A stretch of DNA of 64,000 nt. Source: Clostridium sp. BJN0001 (GTDB lineage Bacteria; Bacillota; Clostridia; Clostridiales; Clostridiaceae). A program made the translations under genes and the position numbers. The DNA is taken from contig NZ_CP094971.1 of the NCBI RefSeq assembly GCF_022869825.1, positions 807,501 through 871,500 of the forward strand. Direction: 5' to 3'. The notes under the pieces are model-generated. The model had not been told where the DNA came from. It did not search any database and was given only the letters and a program-made list of their open reading frames with translations. Numbering within the stretch: position 1 is the first letter of the stretch; the number at the start of each line of letters is the position of its first letter. This document shows positions 19,420-27,221 of this stretch, in pieces.

Positions 19420-19527
19420 ATGAATATAAAAAAAACTAGTAAATTGTTAGCTCTAATAACCGCAGGTACAGCACTTGTTACATCAATTTTAAAAGACAAA
19501 GAGAAAAAAGATGATAAAAAACATTAG
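19420..19527 (+). CDS. Hypothetical small membrane peptide (35 aa)
   Basis: Short reading frame with ATG five bases after GAAGGA. The peptide has a basic start (MNIKKTSK), one hydrophobic stretch (LLALITAGTALVTSIL) and a highly charged Lys/Asp tail. The arrangement suggests a single-pass membrane peptide. Not recognised; support is the ribosome-binding site and the sensible composition only. Confidence 0.5.
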   Translation: MNIKKTSKLLALITAGTALVTSILKDKEKKDDKKH

Positions 19528-19535
19528 AAAAAATG

Positions 19536-19830
19536 TTGACATTTCTAAAAAATAGAGTATTATATAAATATAAATTAAATCTTGTGAAAAGGGATAGTAG
19601 TTAAGAATAAAAATCAAAGAGAACTGATAGTTGGTGAGAATTCAGTATTTGAGTGATTAATGAATGGGCCTTTGAAGAGCAATATGAAATTTTCTAAAGA
19701 GTAGTTGAGCCGTGTTTCACACGTTATAGTGAAAGAGATATGTTAGTATCTTTATTAAGCGGCATTTAATGCAATTTAGGTGGCAACGCGGATTATTCCG
19801 TCCTTTATATTTAAGGGACGGCTTTTTTTA
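19536..19830 (+). promoter_or_regulatory. Promoter and tryptophan T-box riboswitch
   Basis: A TTGACA -35 (19536-19541) and a TATTAT -10 (19558-19563) precede a T-box leader from about 19583. The T-box sequence TTTAGGTGGCAACGCGG is at about 19775-19791, and the terminator CCGTCCTT/AAGGGACGG with a T tract is at 19798-19829. In the specifier region TGAATGGGCC (19661-19670) a TGG codon is in the expected place, which predicts sensing of uncharged tRNA-Trp. Uncharged tRNA would stabilise the antiterminator and allow expression of the two transporter genes downstream. Confidence 0.93.
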
Positions 19831-19913
19831 TACAATTTTTTGGGGGCGATTAGTATGTTATGAAAGAAAGAAGATAAATATGGATAAATAATTCAAATTT
19901 AGGGGGGCAAATT

Positions 19914-20450
19914 ATGAATACGAAAATAATGGTAACAAATGCAATACTCATAGCAATAGGTGTACTTTTAAGAATTATTACACCACTTATAGGTGTACCA
20001 ATGCAGATTGATTTTTCACTTATAATACTTTTTATAATAATGATATATAATAACAAAGACTATAAAATAACTTTAATATGTGGAATAGTAGTTGGAATAT
20101 TTGCAGCAATTACAACTAAAACACCAGGTGGACAGATTCCAAACTTAATAGATAAAGTTATAACATGTAATTTAATGTATATTATGCTTAGAATTCTTAG
20201 AGAAAGAGTTTCAAATTCAGTTAAGGCAATTTTAATTTTCCCAATTGGAACAATTATTTCAGGAGCGGTATTTTTAGAAACAATTGCATTATTGGTAGGA
20301 CTTCCAGGAGGTCAATCATTTAAAATTTTATTTTTATCAGTTGTAGTGCCGGGTGCTGTGATTAATACGGGCGTAGGATTTATATTTTTTAAAGTAATAG
20401 AAAAAACAGGAAAAATAACAGGAATATATCAAGCAGAGAAAGGAAGATAA
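19914..20450 (+). CDS. trpP: TrpP-like tryptophan transporter, first copy
   Basis: Membrane protein of 178 residues with about five hydrophobic segments, matching the TrpP family: NAILIAIGVLLRIITPL, then GIVVGIFAAITTKTPGGQIP with the following NLIDK, the family's most conserved block. It is placed directly behind a T-box with a Trp specifier, as expected for a tryptophan importer. Start ATG follows AGGGGGG. The next gene, 4 bases downstream, is a paralogue sharing the same blocks. Confidence 0.9.
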   Translation: MNTKIMVTNAILIAIGVLLRIITPLIGVPMQIDFSLIILFIIMIYNNKDYKITLICGIVVGIFAAITTKTPGGQIPNLIDKVITCNLMYIMLRILRERVSNSVKAILIFPIGTIISGAVFLETIALLVGLPGGQSFKILFLSVVVPGAVINTGVGFIFFKVIEKTGKITGIYQAEKGR

Positions 20451-20453
20451 ATT

Positions 20454-20978
20454 ATGGAAAAGACAATAAATACAAGAAAAATGGTAACAAATGCAATACT
20501 TATAGCAATAGGAGCACTTCTTCATCTGATAACACCACTTACAGGTCTTCCAATGCAGCCAGATTTATATCTTGCGATGCTATTTATAATAATGATTTAT
20601 AATAGAGATTATAAAACAACTTTAATATGTGGAATAGTAGTTGGAATATTTGCAGCACTTACAACAAAAACTCCTATGGGACAGATTCCTAATATTTTAG
20701 ATAAAATTGTAACATGTAATGTAATGTATGTAATTTTAAATATGATGAGAAATAAAGTAAGCAAAAACGTTCAAGTGCTTATAATAATGCCTATAGGAAC
20801 AATTTTAAGTGGAACAGTATTTATTACAGCACTTATGCAAATGGGTGGAGTTCCAGTTGCACAGCTTAGTACATTATTTATAGGAGTTGTTGCACCAACA
20901 GCAGTTTTAAACTTTATATTTGGTTTTATACTTTATAAAGTAATTGAAAGAACAATAAAGGTAACAGGTACATTTTAA
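20454..20978 (+). CDS. trpP: TrpP-like tryptophan transporter, second copy
   Basis: Paralogue of the preceding gene (174 aa), with the same blocks in the same order: MVTNAILIAIGALLHLITPL, GIVVGIFAALTTKTPMGQIP and NILDKIVTCN. The pair is a tandem duplication inside one T-box operon. The two have diverged most in the last third, so they may differ in affinity, or work as a heteromer; the sequence does not say which. Confidence 0.9.
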   Translation: MEKTINTRKMVTNAILIAIGALLHLITPLTGLPMQPDLYLAMLFIIMIYNRDYKTTLICGIVVGIFAALTTKTPMGQIPNILDKIVTCNVMYVILNMMRNKVSKNVQVLIIMPIGTILSGTVFITALMQMGGVPVAQLSTLFIGVVAPTAVLNFIFGFILYKVIERTIKVTGTF

Positions 20979-20998
20979 ATAATAGCTATAATTTATTA

Positions 20999-21036
20999 AA
21001 AATAAGCTGCTTCAGATTTTGAAGTGGCTTATTTTA
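20999..21036 (+). terminator. Rho-independent terminator of the T-box operon
   Basis: AATAAGCTGCTTCA pairs with TTGAAGTGGCTTATT, followed by TTTAG; placed 20 bases after the second transporter. Confidence 0.8.
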
Positions 21037-21140
21037 GTATTAAAATCACCTGCAAATTCATAAAATTTAATAAAATATATCACATTGTTAAAACCTAAAT
21101 CATATTTTATTAATAGAAAGAATTTTGAAAGGACAATATT

Positions 21141-21761
21141 ATGGCTAATGATGACAAAAATAAATCATTAAAAATCAATTTGTCTGCGGGGGAGCAGAAA
21201 ATAAAATATTATGGATCATCAGATAACAACTGTATTTTTGAAATCTTAGATGATGATGATGACGATAAGAAAAAAGAGACTCCAAATAAGAAAAAAACTA
21301 TAAATCAGCCTAAGAATTTAAATAATAATCGTAATAATATTCAAATGGAAGAAATAGAAGAAAATAAGAATCAAAAAGAAACTCAGAAAATACATGTACA
21401 GAAAAAAGAAAATAAAAAAATGCATGTTAATAAAAAAGAAGGCGGGAAAATACATGTAAAGTCTATTTTAGACTGTGGACATAACGAATACTTAGAAGGA
21501 GTAAAAATAAATTTATATAGAATTAATGGATTAAATCCATCTCTTGTTGAATCCAAAATTACGGATAAAAAAGGAAACGTAGACTTTTTAAATCTTCCAA
21601 ATGGATCATATAGAGTTATAGAAATAATAGATAAAAGATATTTTGAAAAGCCTAAATATAATAAGTGGAATGAAATAAATATAGGCTATGATAATAGGGA
21701 AAGTAGTGTTATTATAATTAATAAAATAAAAAGGTTTTATGCAAGGAAGAATGGTATATAA
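21141..21761 (+). CDS. Hypothetical protein with a C-terminal Cna-B/prealbumin-like domain
   Basis: Protein of 206 residues without a signal peptide. Residues 1-40 are soluble and end in a run of Asp (DDDDDD). Residues 40-105 are a low-complexity Lys/Asn/Glu linker holding three spaced copies of a (K)(I/M)HV motif (KIHVQKKEN, KKMHVNKKEG, GKIHV). Residues 105-200 form a beta-sandwich of the SpaA/Cna-B type (EYLEGVKINLYRING, KITDKKGNVDFLNLPNGSY, RVIEI). Such domains normally occur in surface proteins, so the lack of a signal peptide is odd. Function unknown. Start ATG follows AAAGGA. Confidence 0.65.
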   Translation: MANDDKNKSLKINLSAGEQKIKYYGSSDNNCIFEILDDDDDDKKKETPNKKKTINQPKNLNNNRNNIQMEEIEENKNQKETQKIHVQKKENKKMHVNKKEGGKIHVKSILDCGHNEYLEGVKINLYRINGLNPSLVESKITDKKGNVDFLNLPNGSYRVIEIIDKRYFEKPKYNKWNEINIGYDNRESSVIIINKIKRFYARKNGI

Positions 21762-21783
21762 TAATAGTGTGTTATTATATTAA

Positions 21784-21846
21784 AAGTGGTAAAGGACATG
21801 AGGCAAATAGGTCGTGTAAAGTCTGTCTTCATGCCTTTTATCTTTT
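21784..21846 (+). terminator. Probable terminator hairpin
   Basis: AAAGGACATGAGG pairs imperfectly with CTTCATGCCTTT across a 25-base loop, followed by TATCTTTTAAGG. Weak but well placed between the hypothetical gene and dut. Confidence 0.45.
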
Positions 21847-21881
21847 AAGGATAAAATTTTTTATTAAAAAAGGTGGTAAAC

Positions 21882-22325
21882 ATGGAAGATTACATATTAA
21901 AAATTAAAAAGGTTAATGAAGATGCAATTCTCCCAAATTATGCACATGAAAATGATGCAGGGCTTGATCTTTATTCAATAGATGATATGATTTTATATCC
22001 TGGTGAAAGGAGACTTATTCATACTGGAATAAAAATTGAACTCCCAGATAATACAGAGGCTCAGATAAGACCAAGAAGTGGACTTGCTCTAAAGCATGGA
22101 ATAACAACACTTAATTCACCAGGAACTATAGATCAGGGTTATAGAGGAGAAATTGGAGTAATACTTATTAATTTAAGCAAGGATTCATTTAAGATAGAAA
22201 AAGGAATGAAGATTGCACAGATGGTTGTAAAACCGATTGTTAAAGTGAAAGTTGTAGAAACAGATGAGGAGTTTTGTGATACAGAAAGAAGCACAGGGGG
22301 ATTTGGTTCGTCTGGCTTAAAATAA
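21882..22325 (+). CDS. dut: dUTP diphosphatase (dUTPase)
   Basis: Hydrolyses dUTP to dUMP, keeping uracil out of DNA and supplying dTMP synthesis. All five trimeric-dUTPase motifs are present in 147 residues: [42 protein letters not shown] and the C-terminal [10 protein letters not shown] lid. The start is ATG 21882, 6 bases after AGGTGG; a GTG three codons earlier overlaps that ribosome-binding site. The stop is 11 bases before the next gene's TTG start. Confidence 0.95.
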   Translation: MEDYILKIKKVNEDAILPNYAHENDAGLDLYSIDDMILYPGERRLIHTGIKIELPDNTEAQIRPRSGLALKHGITTLNSPGTIDQGYRGEIGVILINLSKDSFKIEKGMKIAQMVVKPIVKVKVVETDEEFCDTERSTGGFGSSGLK

Positions 22326-22336
22326 AGGTGATAATT

Positions 22337-24247
22337 TTGAAAAATGAAAAGTTAGAAAGATTATATAAAAGAATTGAATATTCATTAGTATCGTCAAAAA
22401 GGCAAGTAATTCTTACTGTTGGAAAAATGATTAAAAATATATTATTTAATTTTAAATCTGTTTTGTACTTTGAAATATGCTATAGAACACTTGTAACATG
22501 TATATTTATGCCTATAATTTACTTTATAGTTAAATATTTCATGAAAAGTAAGGGCTTTATGTGTTTAAGTAATGGCGATTTTTTAAGATTTGCAGCGACA
22601 ATTAAAGGAGCTGTATGTTTAATTATCCTGACAGTAATTGCTTTTGTTGTAATATTTGTTGAAATATCAGTTCTTACGTATATAAGTTATAATTCCCATA
22701 AAAAGCGAAAGATAACGCTTATAGAATCGTTATTTAATAGTGTGATTATAATTCCTAAGATATTTGGGCGAGGTATGATTACTCTATTTATAGTAACAGC
22801 ATTTATTGGGCCTCTTATAGGAATAGGCTTTTCAAATTCGCTTATAAAACATCTTACAATTCCTCCTTTTGTTATAATTGAGCTGATGAAGACAATAAAA
22901 GGAAGAATGATTATTTTAGCATTTTTCTGCATAATAATTTTTGTGATTATAAGCGTATCACTTTCAATTCCTGAACTTATAATAGAAGATAAGACAGGAA
23001 TTGAGTCGCTAAAAGATAGCAGAAAGATATTTAAGAAGAATAAAATTTCCATGATACTTTATATGACAGCATGGGTTTTGTTTAGATATATAGCACTTGG
23101 AATATTATTTATAGTATTTTCAGGACAGATGATTTTGATTTCAAAATATTTTTCTGTTAAGTCAATTGCGTTTATTATAAATGGAGGAATAGTTTTAGCA
23201 GTATTTTTTATATTTTATGTGGTTGTATCGCTTATAACTATGCCGCTTTTTATTTCATTTTTAGTAGAAATATTTTATAGATTAAAGAATAAAAAAATAG
23301 AAGAGAGAAAATTTTTAACTAATAAAGATTATAAAAACGGAATGCTTTTTAAATTTTGTACAAAATATAGTAAAAAATTTATTATGTGCTCCATAGTAAT
23401 TTTTATTTCTATTTCATGCTTTTCTGGAGGAAAAGTTGTGTTTTCAAAAGTATTAAATAGAGATGTAGAGATTTCAGCTCATAGAGGAAGCGAGAAAAAA
23501 GCACCTGAAAACAGTATATCATCTGTAAGAGCTGCGATTTCTGATAAGGCAGATTATGCAGAGATTGATGTTCAGACAACAAAAGATGGACAAATTGTCC
23601 TTTTTCATGATAATAATTTAAAGAGGATGACGGATATTAATAAAAAAATAGAAGATTTAACTTATGATGAAATTTCAAAATTAGAAATAGGTTCTTATTT
23701 TAGTGAAGATTTTAGAGGTGAGAGAATACCACTTTTAGAAGATGTGCTTAAAGAAGCAAAGGGAAGAATAAAGATTAATATAGAACTTAAACCAATGCAG
23801 GATGAAAATCAAGAGTATATGGTAAGACAAGTAGTAAAGATTGTTAAAGATCAGAAAATGGAAAATCAGGTTGTTATAACGTCTATGAATTATGATATTT
23901 TGCAGAAAGTAAAAAATGTAGATCCAGAATTAAAAGTAGGATATATAATAATGGTTTCGCTTGGAAATATTGAAAATCTAAATGTAGATTTTCTTTCAAT
24001 AGAGAGTGCATCAGTTGATATAAAAACAGTATATCTTCTTCATAGCATCGGTAAAGAGGTTCATGTTTGGACAATTAATAATTATGAAGATGTAAAAGAG
24101 ATGATTTCTATGGGAGTAGATAATATAATAACAGATGATGTGTCAGTAATAAAAGAAACAGAAAATGAATTAAAGTGGACAGAAAAGAATAATCTAGCAT
24201 TTTACCTTGAAAGTATTACTAATATAATGAGGTATGTGGATATTTAG
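22337..24247 (+). CDS. Membrane-anchored glycerophosphodiester phosphodiesterase
   Basis: Protein of about 636 residues with an N-terminal membrane module of some six to eight helices (about 1-360) and a C-terminal GDPD catalytic domain (about 375-620). The catalytic signature starts at AHRGSEKKAPENS (His and Arg), with the metal ligands in YAEIDVQTTKDGQIVLFHD, and continues to INIELKP and VHVWTINN. It would hydrolyse glycerophosphodiesters from lipids or teichoic acid at the membrane. I chose TTG 22337 because AAAGGTG lies 7 bases before it; GTG 22328 is inside that ribosome-binding site. It follows dut closely and may be cotranscribed. Confidence 0.88.
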   Translation: MKNEKLERLYKRIEYSLVSSKRQVILTVGKMIKNILFNFKSVLYFEICYRTLVTCIFMPIIYFIVKYFMKSKGFMCLSNGDFLRFAATIKGAVCLIILTVIAFVVIFVEISVLTYISYNSHKKRKITLIESLFNSVIIIPKIFGRGMITLFIVTAFIGPLIGIGFSNSLIKHLTIPPFVIIELMKTIKGRMIILAFFCIIIFVIISVSLSIPELIIEDKTGIESLKDSRKIFKKNKISMILYMTAWVLFRYIALGILFIVFSGQMILISKYFSVKSIAFIINGGIVLAVFFIFYVVVSLITMPLFISFLVEIFYRLKNKKIEERKFLTNKDYKNGMLFKFCTKYSKKFIMCSIVIFISISCFSGGKVVFSKVLNRDVEISAHRGSEKKAPENSISSVRAAISDKADYAEIDVQTTKDGQIVLFHDNNLKRMTDINKKIEDLTYDEISKLEIGSYFSEDFRGERIPLLEDVLKEAKGRIKINIELKPMQDENQEYMVRQVVKIVKDQKMENQVVITSMNYDILQKVKNVDPELKVGYIIMVSLGNIENLNVDFLSIESASVDIKTVYLLHSIGKEVHVWTINNYEDVKEMISMGVDNIITDDVSVIKETENELKWTEKNNLAFYLESITNIMRYVDI

Positions 24248-24368
24248 GAACAGCATATTATAATTTATGCACAGAAAGCTATAAGAAAAATATTTAAATT
24301 GTGGAAAAATATAGATAAAAAGCAGATGCTATTTCTATATTTTCCATGAAAACTTAATAGGTCAAAAG

Positions 24369-24397
24369 TTGACATAAACAAACTAATACTATAGAAT
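24369..24397 (+). promoter_or_regulatory. ssrA promoter
   Basis: A perfect TTGACA -35 (24369-24374), 17-base spacer and TAGAAT -10 (24392-24397), about 50 bases before the mature tmRNA 5' end. Confidence 0.8.
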
Positions 24398-24447
24398 ATA
24401 AGTTGCTAAGAAAATTAAATATATGCGTTTAAAAAATATTTTAACCT

Positions 24448-24808
24448 GGGGGTGTTTTGGCTTCGACGGGGGTGGAATGTTTTTGTTAAGCGAGCCGAGG
24501 TAAGCATGTAACCTCGTTAATCAAGTATGCACTTAAATGTAAACGCAGAAGATAATAATTTTGCATTAGCAGCCTAGTTTAGCGCTGCTACATCAGCCCG
24601 GACTTCCCACGGTCTGGATACCTGGTGTCATTAAGTGGGAAACGAATTCCGGTAAAGCTTTGAACCGGAGGGGTATTCATGAAGCTACCGAAATATATAG
24701 CCAGTTTACGGGCGCTATATCGAGGGAATCTTAAAACGTAAACTTCGCTCGAAGAAAGACAGAAGCAGCTGCTTTCGGACACGGGTTCGACACCCGTCAC
24801 CTCCACCA
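24448..24808 (+). ncRNA. ssrA: Transfer-messenger RNA (tmRNA)
   Basis: Ribosome-rescue RNA. The 5' end GGGGGTGTTTTGGCTTCGAC and the 3' end TTCGACACCCGTCACCTCC-ACCA form the tRNA-like domain; GGGGGTG pairs with CACCTCC and CCA is encoded. The tag reading frame starts at GCA 24545 and reads AEDNNFALAA then TAG (24575-24577), one residue longer than the AEDNFALAA form that I recall from other clostridia. Several pseudoknot segments lie in between. A small open frame on the opposite strand is an artefact. Confidence 0.97.
24797..24808 (+). repeat. ssrA 3' end, left copy of a putative att-like repeat
   Basis: TCACCTCCACCA at the end of tmRNA recurs exactly at 25951-25962, 1.15 kb downstream. ssrA 3' ends are common integration sites for tyrosine-integrase elements. 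Confidence 0.5.
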
Positions 24809-24814
24809 TGAAAA

Positions 24815-24853
24815 CCCACGAAAATCTGGAATTTGGATTTTCGTGGTTTTTTT
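24815..24853 (+). terminator. Rho-independent terminator of ssrA
   Basis: CCACGAAAATC pairs with GATTTTCGTGG, 9-base loop, followed by seven T residues. Confidence 0.92.
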
Positions 24854-24964
24854 ATTGCAAAAAATATACTTTTATTAAAATGAAATGGTTAAATTCATAG
24901 AATAGAAGTTTTTAAGATGATATAATATATAGTAAGAGATTAGAGAAAGTTAGGTGAGTAGTTT

Positions 24965-25420
24965 ATGTTGTATCATGCATCAGGAGAAGTCGTGGAATTC
25001 CCTGAAATAAGAAAAAGCAGATATACTAAAGATTTTTCATGGGGATTTTATTGTACAAATAATTTTGAACAAGCTAAAAAATGGGCTAAAAGAAATAGAA
25101 AGCATGCTATAGTTAACTATTATACTTATACTGAAAACAAAAATTTAAATATATTAAAATTTGAAAATATGACAGATGAATGGTTAGAGTTTATTGCAGC
25201 TTGCAGAAAAGGATTAATTCATGATTATGATATAGTAGAAGGTCCTATGGCGGATGATACTGTTTGGAATTATGTAAATGATTTTTTAGCTGGTGAAATT
25301 ACTAGAAGTATTTTTTGGGAGTTAGCAAAATTTAAATATCCTACTCATCAAATTAGTTTTCATACATTGAAGGCGTTAGATTGTCTTAAGTTTGAGAGGA
25401 GTGAAATTATAAATGAATGA
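24965..25420 (+). CDS. DUF3990 domain-containing protein (putative ADP-ribosyltransferase-like toxin)
   Basis: Protein of 151 residues matching DUF3990: an opening LYHASGEVVEFPEI, then the DFSWGFYCTNNFEQAKKWA block, which resembles the H-G-x / G-x-GFY-x-T core of ADP-ribosyltransferase folds, and a later conserved DGPMADD-like turn (VEGPMADD). Function is not established; the context, overlapping a small partner gene by 8 bases next to an integration-type site, is that of a two-gene toxin-antitoxin-like module. Start ATG at 24965 is 12 bases after a weak GTTAGGTGAG. Confidence 0.75.
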   Translation: MLYHASGEVVEFPEIRKSRYTKDFSWGFYCTNNFEQAKKWAKRNRKHAIVNYYTYTENKNLNILKFENMTDEWLEFIAACRKGLIHDYDIVEGPMADDTVWNYVNDFLAGEITRSIFWELAKFKYPTHQISFHTLKALDCLKFERSEIINE

Positions 25421-25859
25421 AACTCAAAAAAATGATTTATTTTATGTTTGCTCACTTATAGAGTATATTGGTAGAAAAACTAAAAATAGAAGATCAACTA
25501 TAGTAAAAATACTAGGAAAGAAGGAACTTACTAGACAGTTAGAAATTGCAGAAGTTAACCATTGTTTATCATTTGAAGAAGTATCAGATGAGATAATAGA
25601 AGAGTTTAATATTAAAGAAGGAGATTTTGATTCAGTAGGTTTGTGTAAATATGATGTTCCAAGTTTTCAATCTATAGGTAAAGAATATCAGAGATTAATA
25701 ATTGATGTTCTTTCAGAAGAAAGTAATGTAATAGATGTGTTATATTCAGTATTTGAATCATTTATTAGTGATGAAATTTCAGATTTTAATTCTTCAGTAT
25801 ATTACAGCAGTCCAGAATATTTGAAGTATTCTTATTTAGAAGGTAAATTGTTAGCATAA
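25413..25859 (+). CDS. Conserved partner protein of the DUF3990 module
   Basis: Protein of 148 residues, translationally coupled to the preceding gene (8-base overlap, GGAG in its end). Sequence blocks such as DLFYVCSLIEYIGRKTKNRR, VNHCLSFEEVSDEIIEEF and GKEYQRLI recur, from memory, in many Firmicute proteins encoded beside DUF3990 genes. No catalytic motif is visible; it is mostly helical and acidic, as expected for an antitoxin or immunity partner, but that role is inference. Confidence 0.65.
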   Translation: MNETQKNDLFYVCSLIEYIGRKTKNRRSTIVKILGKKELTRQLEIAEVNHCLSFEEVSDEIIEEFNIKEGDFDSVGLCKYDVPSFQSIGKEYQRLIIDVLSEESNVIDVLYSVFESFISDEISDFNSSVYYSSPEYLKYSYLEGKLLA

Positions 25860-25950
25860 TAAGAAAGATAGATTTATTGGTATTGAATATTAATAAATAA
25901 GAAAATACAAATAGTGAAAATAATAATTGGTGGATTTCAAAGGTCATGCT

Positions 25951-25962
25951 TCACCTCCACCA
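25951..25962 (+). repeat. Right copy of the ssrA-end repeat (putative degenerate attachment site)
   Basis: Exact 12-bp copy of the tmRNA 3' terminus (TCACCTCCACCA) in otherwise non-coding DNA. Together with 24797-24808 it brackets the DUF3990 module. No integrase gene remains between the copies. Confidence 0.5.
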
Positions 25963-25992
25963 AATAATCACTAGAATTGTGGTACAATGGAA

Positions 25993-26017
25993 AGTCCTTG
26001 ATTTCAAGGGCTTTTTG
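25993..26017 (+). terminator. Rho-independent terminator
   Basis: AAGTCCTTGA pairs with TCAAGGGCTT, followed by TTTTT. The 25860-26193 gap otherwise holds only the ssrA-end repeat. It could be the original ssrA-region terminator displaced by the insert. Confidence 0.65.
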
Positions 26018-26193
26018 TGTTTTGGGGAGAAAATGTAGTGATTGAAAAACAAGTTTTGAAGATAAAATTTAGAAATGTAATTAAAAAAATTACATAACTG
26101 ATAGCCTTATTTAATAGTACTTGGATAAGAAAACAAAAAATTAAAATTTATGATATAATTTTAATATAAGTTAAATAAAGGAATGGATATTTT

Positions 26194-26322
26194 ATGAATT
26201 TAAAATGTATAAAGGATAATCATGGTTATTATACAGTAGTATTGAACGTCAAATTATTTGATGCTAATATCATAACTTTATTTGATGCTAAAAATGAATA
26301 TATTCTTCAAAATCTTCAATGA
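26194..26322 (+). CDS. Hypothetical small protein, possibly a gene remnant (42 aa)
   Basis: Starts at ATG after AAAGGAATGG. The product contains NHGYYTVVLNVKLFD, and after its stop the same frame continues with GYFVTVYDDKYSEYY, which resembles a second GY-x-V-x-V unit. This suggests a broken gene cut off by the neighbouring transposon rather than a true small gene. Not recognised. Confidence 0.35.
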   Translation: MNLKCIKDNHGYYTVVLNVKLFDANIITLFDAKNEYILQNLQ

Positions 26323-26373
26323 AAATGAGGCTACTTCGTTACGGTTTATGATGATAAATATTCTGAATATTAC

Positions 26374-26413
26374 AAAAAAATCCACAAATACCTTATTGAT
26401 ATTTGCAGATTTT
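26374..26413 (-). terminator. Terminator of the transposon genes (minus strand)
   Basis: On the minus strand AAAATC-TG-CAAATA pairs with TATTTG-TG-GATTTT around a short loop, followed by seven T residues; directly downstream of the ATPase gene. Confidence 0.75.
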
Positions 26414-26417
26414 ACTT

Positions 26418-27221
26418 TTATCCAAGTTCAGTTTCATTAACAGCAAGCATTATTATGTCACTATCAATTGTATTCATATTTTTTGTATTGCCTATCATAA
26501 GGCTAGAATCACAGATTTTATTAACAATTCTAGGAACTCCGTTCGAAGCGTTAGCAATTGCTTCAAGAGCGGTATCATCAAAAATATCAGTATTACATTT
26601 AGCACCAGTAAGCTTTGCTAATATATAGTCTTTAGTTTCTGATTTTGTGAGATTATCTAAATTATAATTCATTGTTATACGTTGTCTTAAAGGCTCATTA
26701 GCAACTAGCCTCATGGTATTATTTAACTGAGGAAGCCCCACAAGAAGTACTATTGCACGATCTCTTGAATCCATGTCAAAATTAAAAAGCATTTTTAAAT
26801 CATTAAGTATTCCATTACTTACATAATTAGCTTCATCAATAATTATTACAGGAGTTATACGTTTTTCAACTGAATATCTAGTTATTTCATTTTGGATAAT
26901 TTTGAAATTATCAATTTTTCTGCACATTGGCTCTAGTCCAAGCTGGGCAGCCATATTTTTATAAAATTCTGCAACAGTAAGTGTAGAAAGGGAACTATAA
27001 ATAACTTTATAAAGTGATGAATTAAGGCTATTAGACCAGTTTCTTATTATTGTAGTTTTACCTCGCCCTGGACCTCCGGTCAGGATTCCGAAACCTTTAT
27101 TATTAAGTAAATAATTAAGTCTACAAATAACTTCTTTATAGTCAGAAGTTTCTACTACTATTTCCTTAGAATTTTTTATAAACGGATTAAAATCCATTCC
27201 ATATCTACTTATATAATCCAT
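26418..27221 (-). CDS. Transposition helper ATPase (ExeA/TniB/TnsC-like)
   Basis: AAA-type ATPase of 267 residues. It opens with YGMDFNPFIKNS, typical of ExeA-like proteins, and has Walker A GGPGRGKTT (about residue 48), Walker B VIIIDEANYVS (about 128) and a sensor region LVGLPQLNNTMR. Such ATPases select or activate the target DNA for the partner DDE transposase. Its start overlaps the transposase stop by one base, so the two are cotranscribed. Confidence 0.85.
   Translation of the reverse strand: MDYISRYGMDFNPFIKNSKEIVVETSDYKEVICRLNYLLNNKGFGILTGGPGRGKTTIIRNWSNSLNSSLYKVIYSSLSTLTVAEFYKNMAAQLGLEPMCRKIDNFKIIQNEITRYSVEKRITPVIIIDEANYVSNGILNDLKMLFNFDMDSRDRAIVLLVGLPQLNNTMRLVANEPLRQRITMNYNLDNLTKSETKDYILAKLTGAKCNTDIFDDTALEAIANASNGVPRIVNKICDSSLMIGNTKNMNTIDSDIIMLAVNETELG

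Noticed and set aside
22687..23052. 121-codon minus-strand open frame
   Set aside because: Antisense to the membrane part of the glycerophosphodiesterase gene; no ribosome-binding site.
24588..24809. 73-codon minus-strand open frame beginning MVEVTGVEPVSES
   Set aside because: It is antisense to tmRNA; it is an artefact of the structured RNA gene.
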